NCBI GenBank assembly: GCA_009780445.1
Contig: WRAA01000132.1
Span: 1-6,068 of the forward strand
Source of the DNA: Defluviitaleaceae bacterium
Lineage (GTDB): Bacteria; Bacillota; Clostridia; Lachnospirales; WRAA01
Direction: 5' to 3'
Length of the DNA: 6,068 nucleotides
The first letter of the stretch is position 1, and the number at the start of each line of letters is the position of its first letter. The translations under genes and the position numbers were made by a program. Positions 5,274 to 6,068 of this stretch are shown piece by piece. The notes under the pieces are model-generated. The model had not been told where the DNA came from and did not search any database. It worked only from the letters and a program-made list of their open reading frames with translations.

Positions 5274-6068
5274 TTAATGGTCGTGCAAATATTTTTCAGC
5301 CTGCATGGCGGCTATCGCGCCGTCACTTGTGGCTGTAACAACCTGCCTCAGAGACTTCTGGCGGACGTCGCCCACCACGTACACCCCGGGTATGTTGGTG
5401 TGCATGTTGTCGTCGGTGATGACATAGCCCGCGGAATCCGTAGTGATCTTGTCCTTTATGAGCGCGTTTACCGGGTCGAAGCCGATGAACACGAACACGC
5501 CGAAGGTGCCGTCGTCCTCATTTGCCGTGTGTTCGTGCAGCGCGCCTGTCTTAACGTTCTTGAACACAATACTCTCGACGATATCCTCGCCCTTGATCTC
5601 CTCCACAACGGTGTCCCAGAGGAACTCGATCTTGGCGTTGGCCTTGGCGCGATCCACAATGGAGGCCGCCGCGCGCAGCTGGTCCCGCCGGTGGACGATC
5701 GTCACCTTACGCGCGAACTTCGTGAGATATACGGCCTCTTCCACGGCCGCGTCGCCCCCGCCGATGGCGAATATGTCAAGGTCGGAGAAGAAGAATCCGT
5801 CGCATGTGGCGCAGTACGACACACCCTTGCCCGTAAGCTCGGCTTCGCCGGGGCAGCCTATCTTCTTAGGCGAACCGCCGGTGGCGATTATCACGGTCTT
5901 TGCGGAATACGTATTGCCCTTGCAGACCACCTTTTTCTCGGATCCTTCAAGCTGAAGGTCTACCACGGTGTCGGTGACAAACTCCGCGCCGAAGCCCTTG
6001 GCCTGCTCGGCGATCCTCTCGCAGAGGCTGGCGCCCGTATCTTCGTGCAACGCGCCCGGGTAGTTTTC
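5274..6068 (-). CDS. trxB: Thioredoxin reductase TrxB, 5' end outside the window
   Basis: A flavoprotein that passes electrons from NADPH through FAD and a redox disulfide to thioredoxin, the first step of the electron chain to glycine reductase in the cytoplasm. The visible 264 residues open with ENYPG, a family motif normally near residue 45-50, so about 45 residues including the N-terminal FAD-binding GxGxxG are missing off the right edge. Seen in order: the redox-active CATC disulfide (Cys codons at 5811-5813 and 5802-5804), the nucleotide-binding GGGDAA, the VHRRDQLRA stretch whose HRR and following R fit NADPH rather than NADH, and near the C-terminus GDVRQKSLRQ, the second FAD-contact motif. 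It ends at TAA. The internal TTG at 6048-6050 is not the start, because the conserved ENYPG lies upstream of it. The trxA start follows after 26 nt. Placement directly before trxA and grdE points to a dedicated glycine reductase role, but it could also serve the cell generally. Confidence 0.96.
   Translation of the reverse strand, partial: ENYPGALHEDTGASLCERIAEQAKGFGAEFVTDTVVDLQLEGSEKKVVCKGNTYSAKTVIIATGGSPKKIGCPGEAELTGKGVSYCATCDGFFFSDLDIFAIGGGDAAVEEAVYLTKFARKVTIVHRRDQLRAAASIVDRAKANAKIEFLWDTVVEEIKGEDIVESIVFKNVKTGALHEHTANEDDGTFGVFVFIGFDPVNALIKDKITTDSAGYVITDDNMHTNIPGVYVVGDVRQKSLRQVVTATSDGAIAAMQAEKYLHDH

Noticed and set aside
1..6068. Mobile elements, CRISPR arrays, tRNA or rRNA genes
   Set aside because: Nearly all bases are inside recognised operon genes, the spacers are short, and no terminal inverted repeats, spaced repeat arrays or RNA gene signatures were seen.

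Overview
The window is a block of a glycine reductase operon, entirely on the minus strand. Reading 5'->3' in transcription order, the genes are trxB (5' end cut off by the right edge), trxA, grdE, grdA, grdB, and a grdC reading frame that runs without a stop into GrdD-like sequence and off the left edge. Spacers are 26, 16, 39, 12 and 81 nt, and no promoter or intrinsic terminator is visible, so all the genes are probably on one transcript that starts beyond position 6068 and ends before position 1. The gene order matches the classic glycine reductase clusters of amino-acid-fermenting clostridia.

The pathway these families are known for is: NADPH -> thioredoxin reductase (TrxB) -> a special thioredoxin (TrxA) -> selenoprotein A (GrdA). 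Protein B (GrdE plus the selenoprotein GrdB) binds glycine as a Schiff base on a pyruvoyl group. It passes a carboxymethyl group to the selenocysteine of GrdA, with release of ammonia. Protein C (GrdC/GrdD) takes up the resulting acetyl group and releases acetyl phosphate, which yields ATP through acetate kinase. The electron chain, the substrate-activating complex and the start of the acetyl-phosphate-forming complex are all present here.

Two genes contain in-frame UGA codons that must be read as selenocysteine: grdA (Sec44, CxxU motif) and grdB (residue 351 from the ATG, UxxCxxC motif). A naive ORF caller splits or shortens both. The UGA of grdB is followed by a clean 7-bp stem with a GGU loop at a suitable distance for a bacterial SECIS. 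None of the five stop codons visible in the window is UGA.

The most unusual feature is at the left end. Codon-by-codon reading from the grdC start at 1706 to position 3 gives one open frame of 568 codons. It passes from the end of the GrdC domain (about residue 477) through an Ala/Pro/Glu-rich linker of about 17 residues into what looks like the GrdD N-terminal region. In described systems GrdC and GrdD are separate proteins, so this looks like a GrdC-GrdD fusion. The 81-nt grdB-grdC spacer is also notable: an 11-bp GC-rich hairpin lies between two copies of an 11-bp direct repeat.

Organism: an anaerobic, selenoprotein-making, amino-acid-fermenting bacterium. By eye the DNA is GC-rich, unlike the AT-rich model species (Clostridium sticklandii, C. 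difficile, Eubacterium acidaminophilum). A GC-richer clostridial lineage is the simplest guess and Synergistota are possible; the sequence alone does not decide. No mobile elements, CRISPR, tRNA or rRNA were seen.
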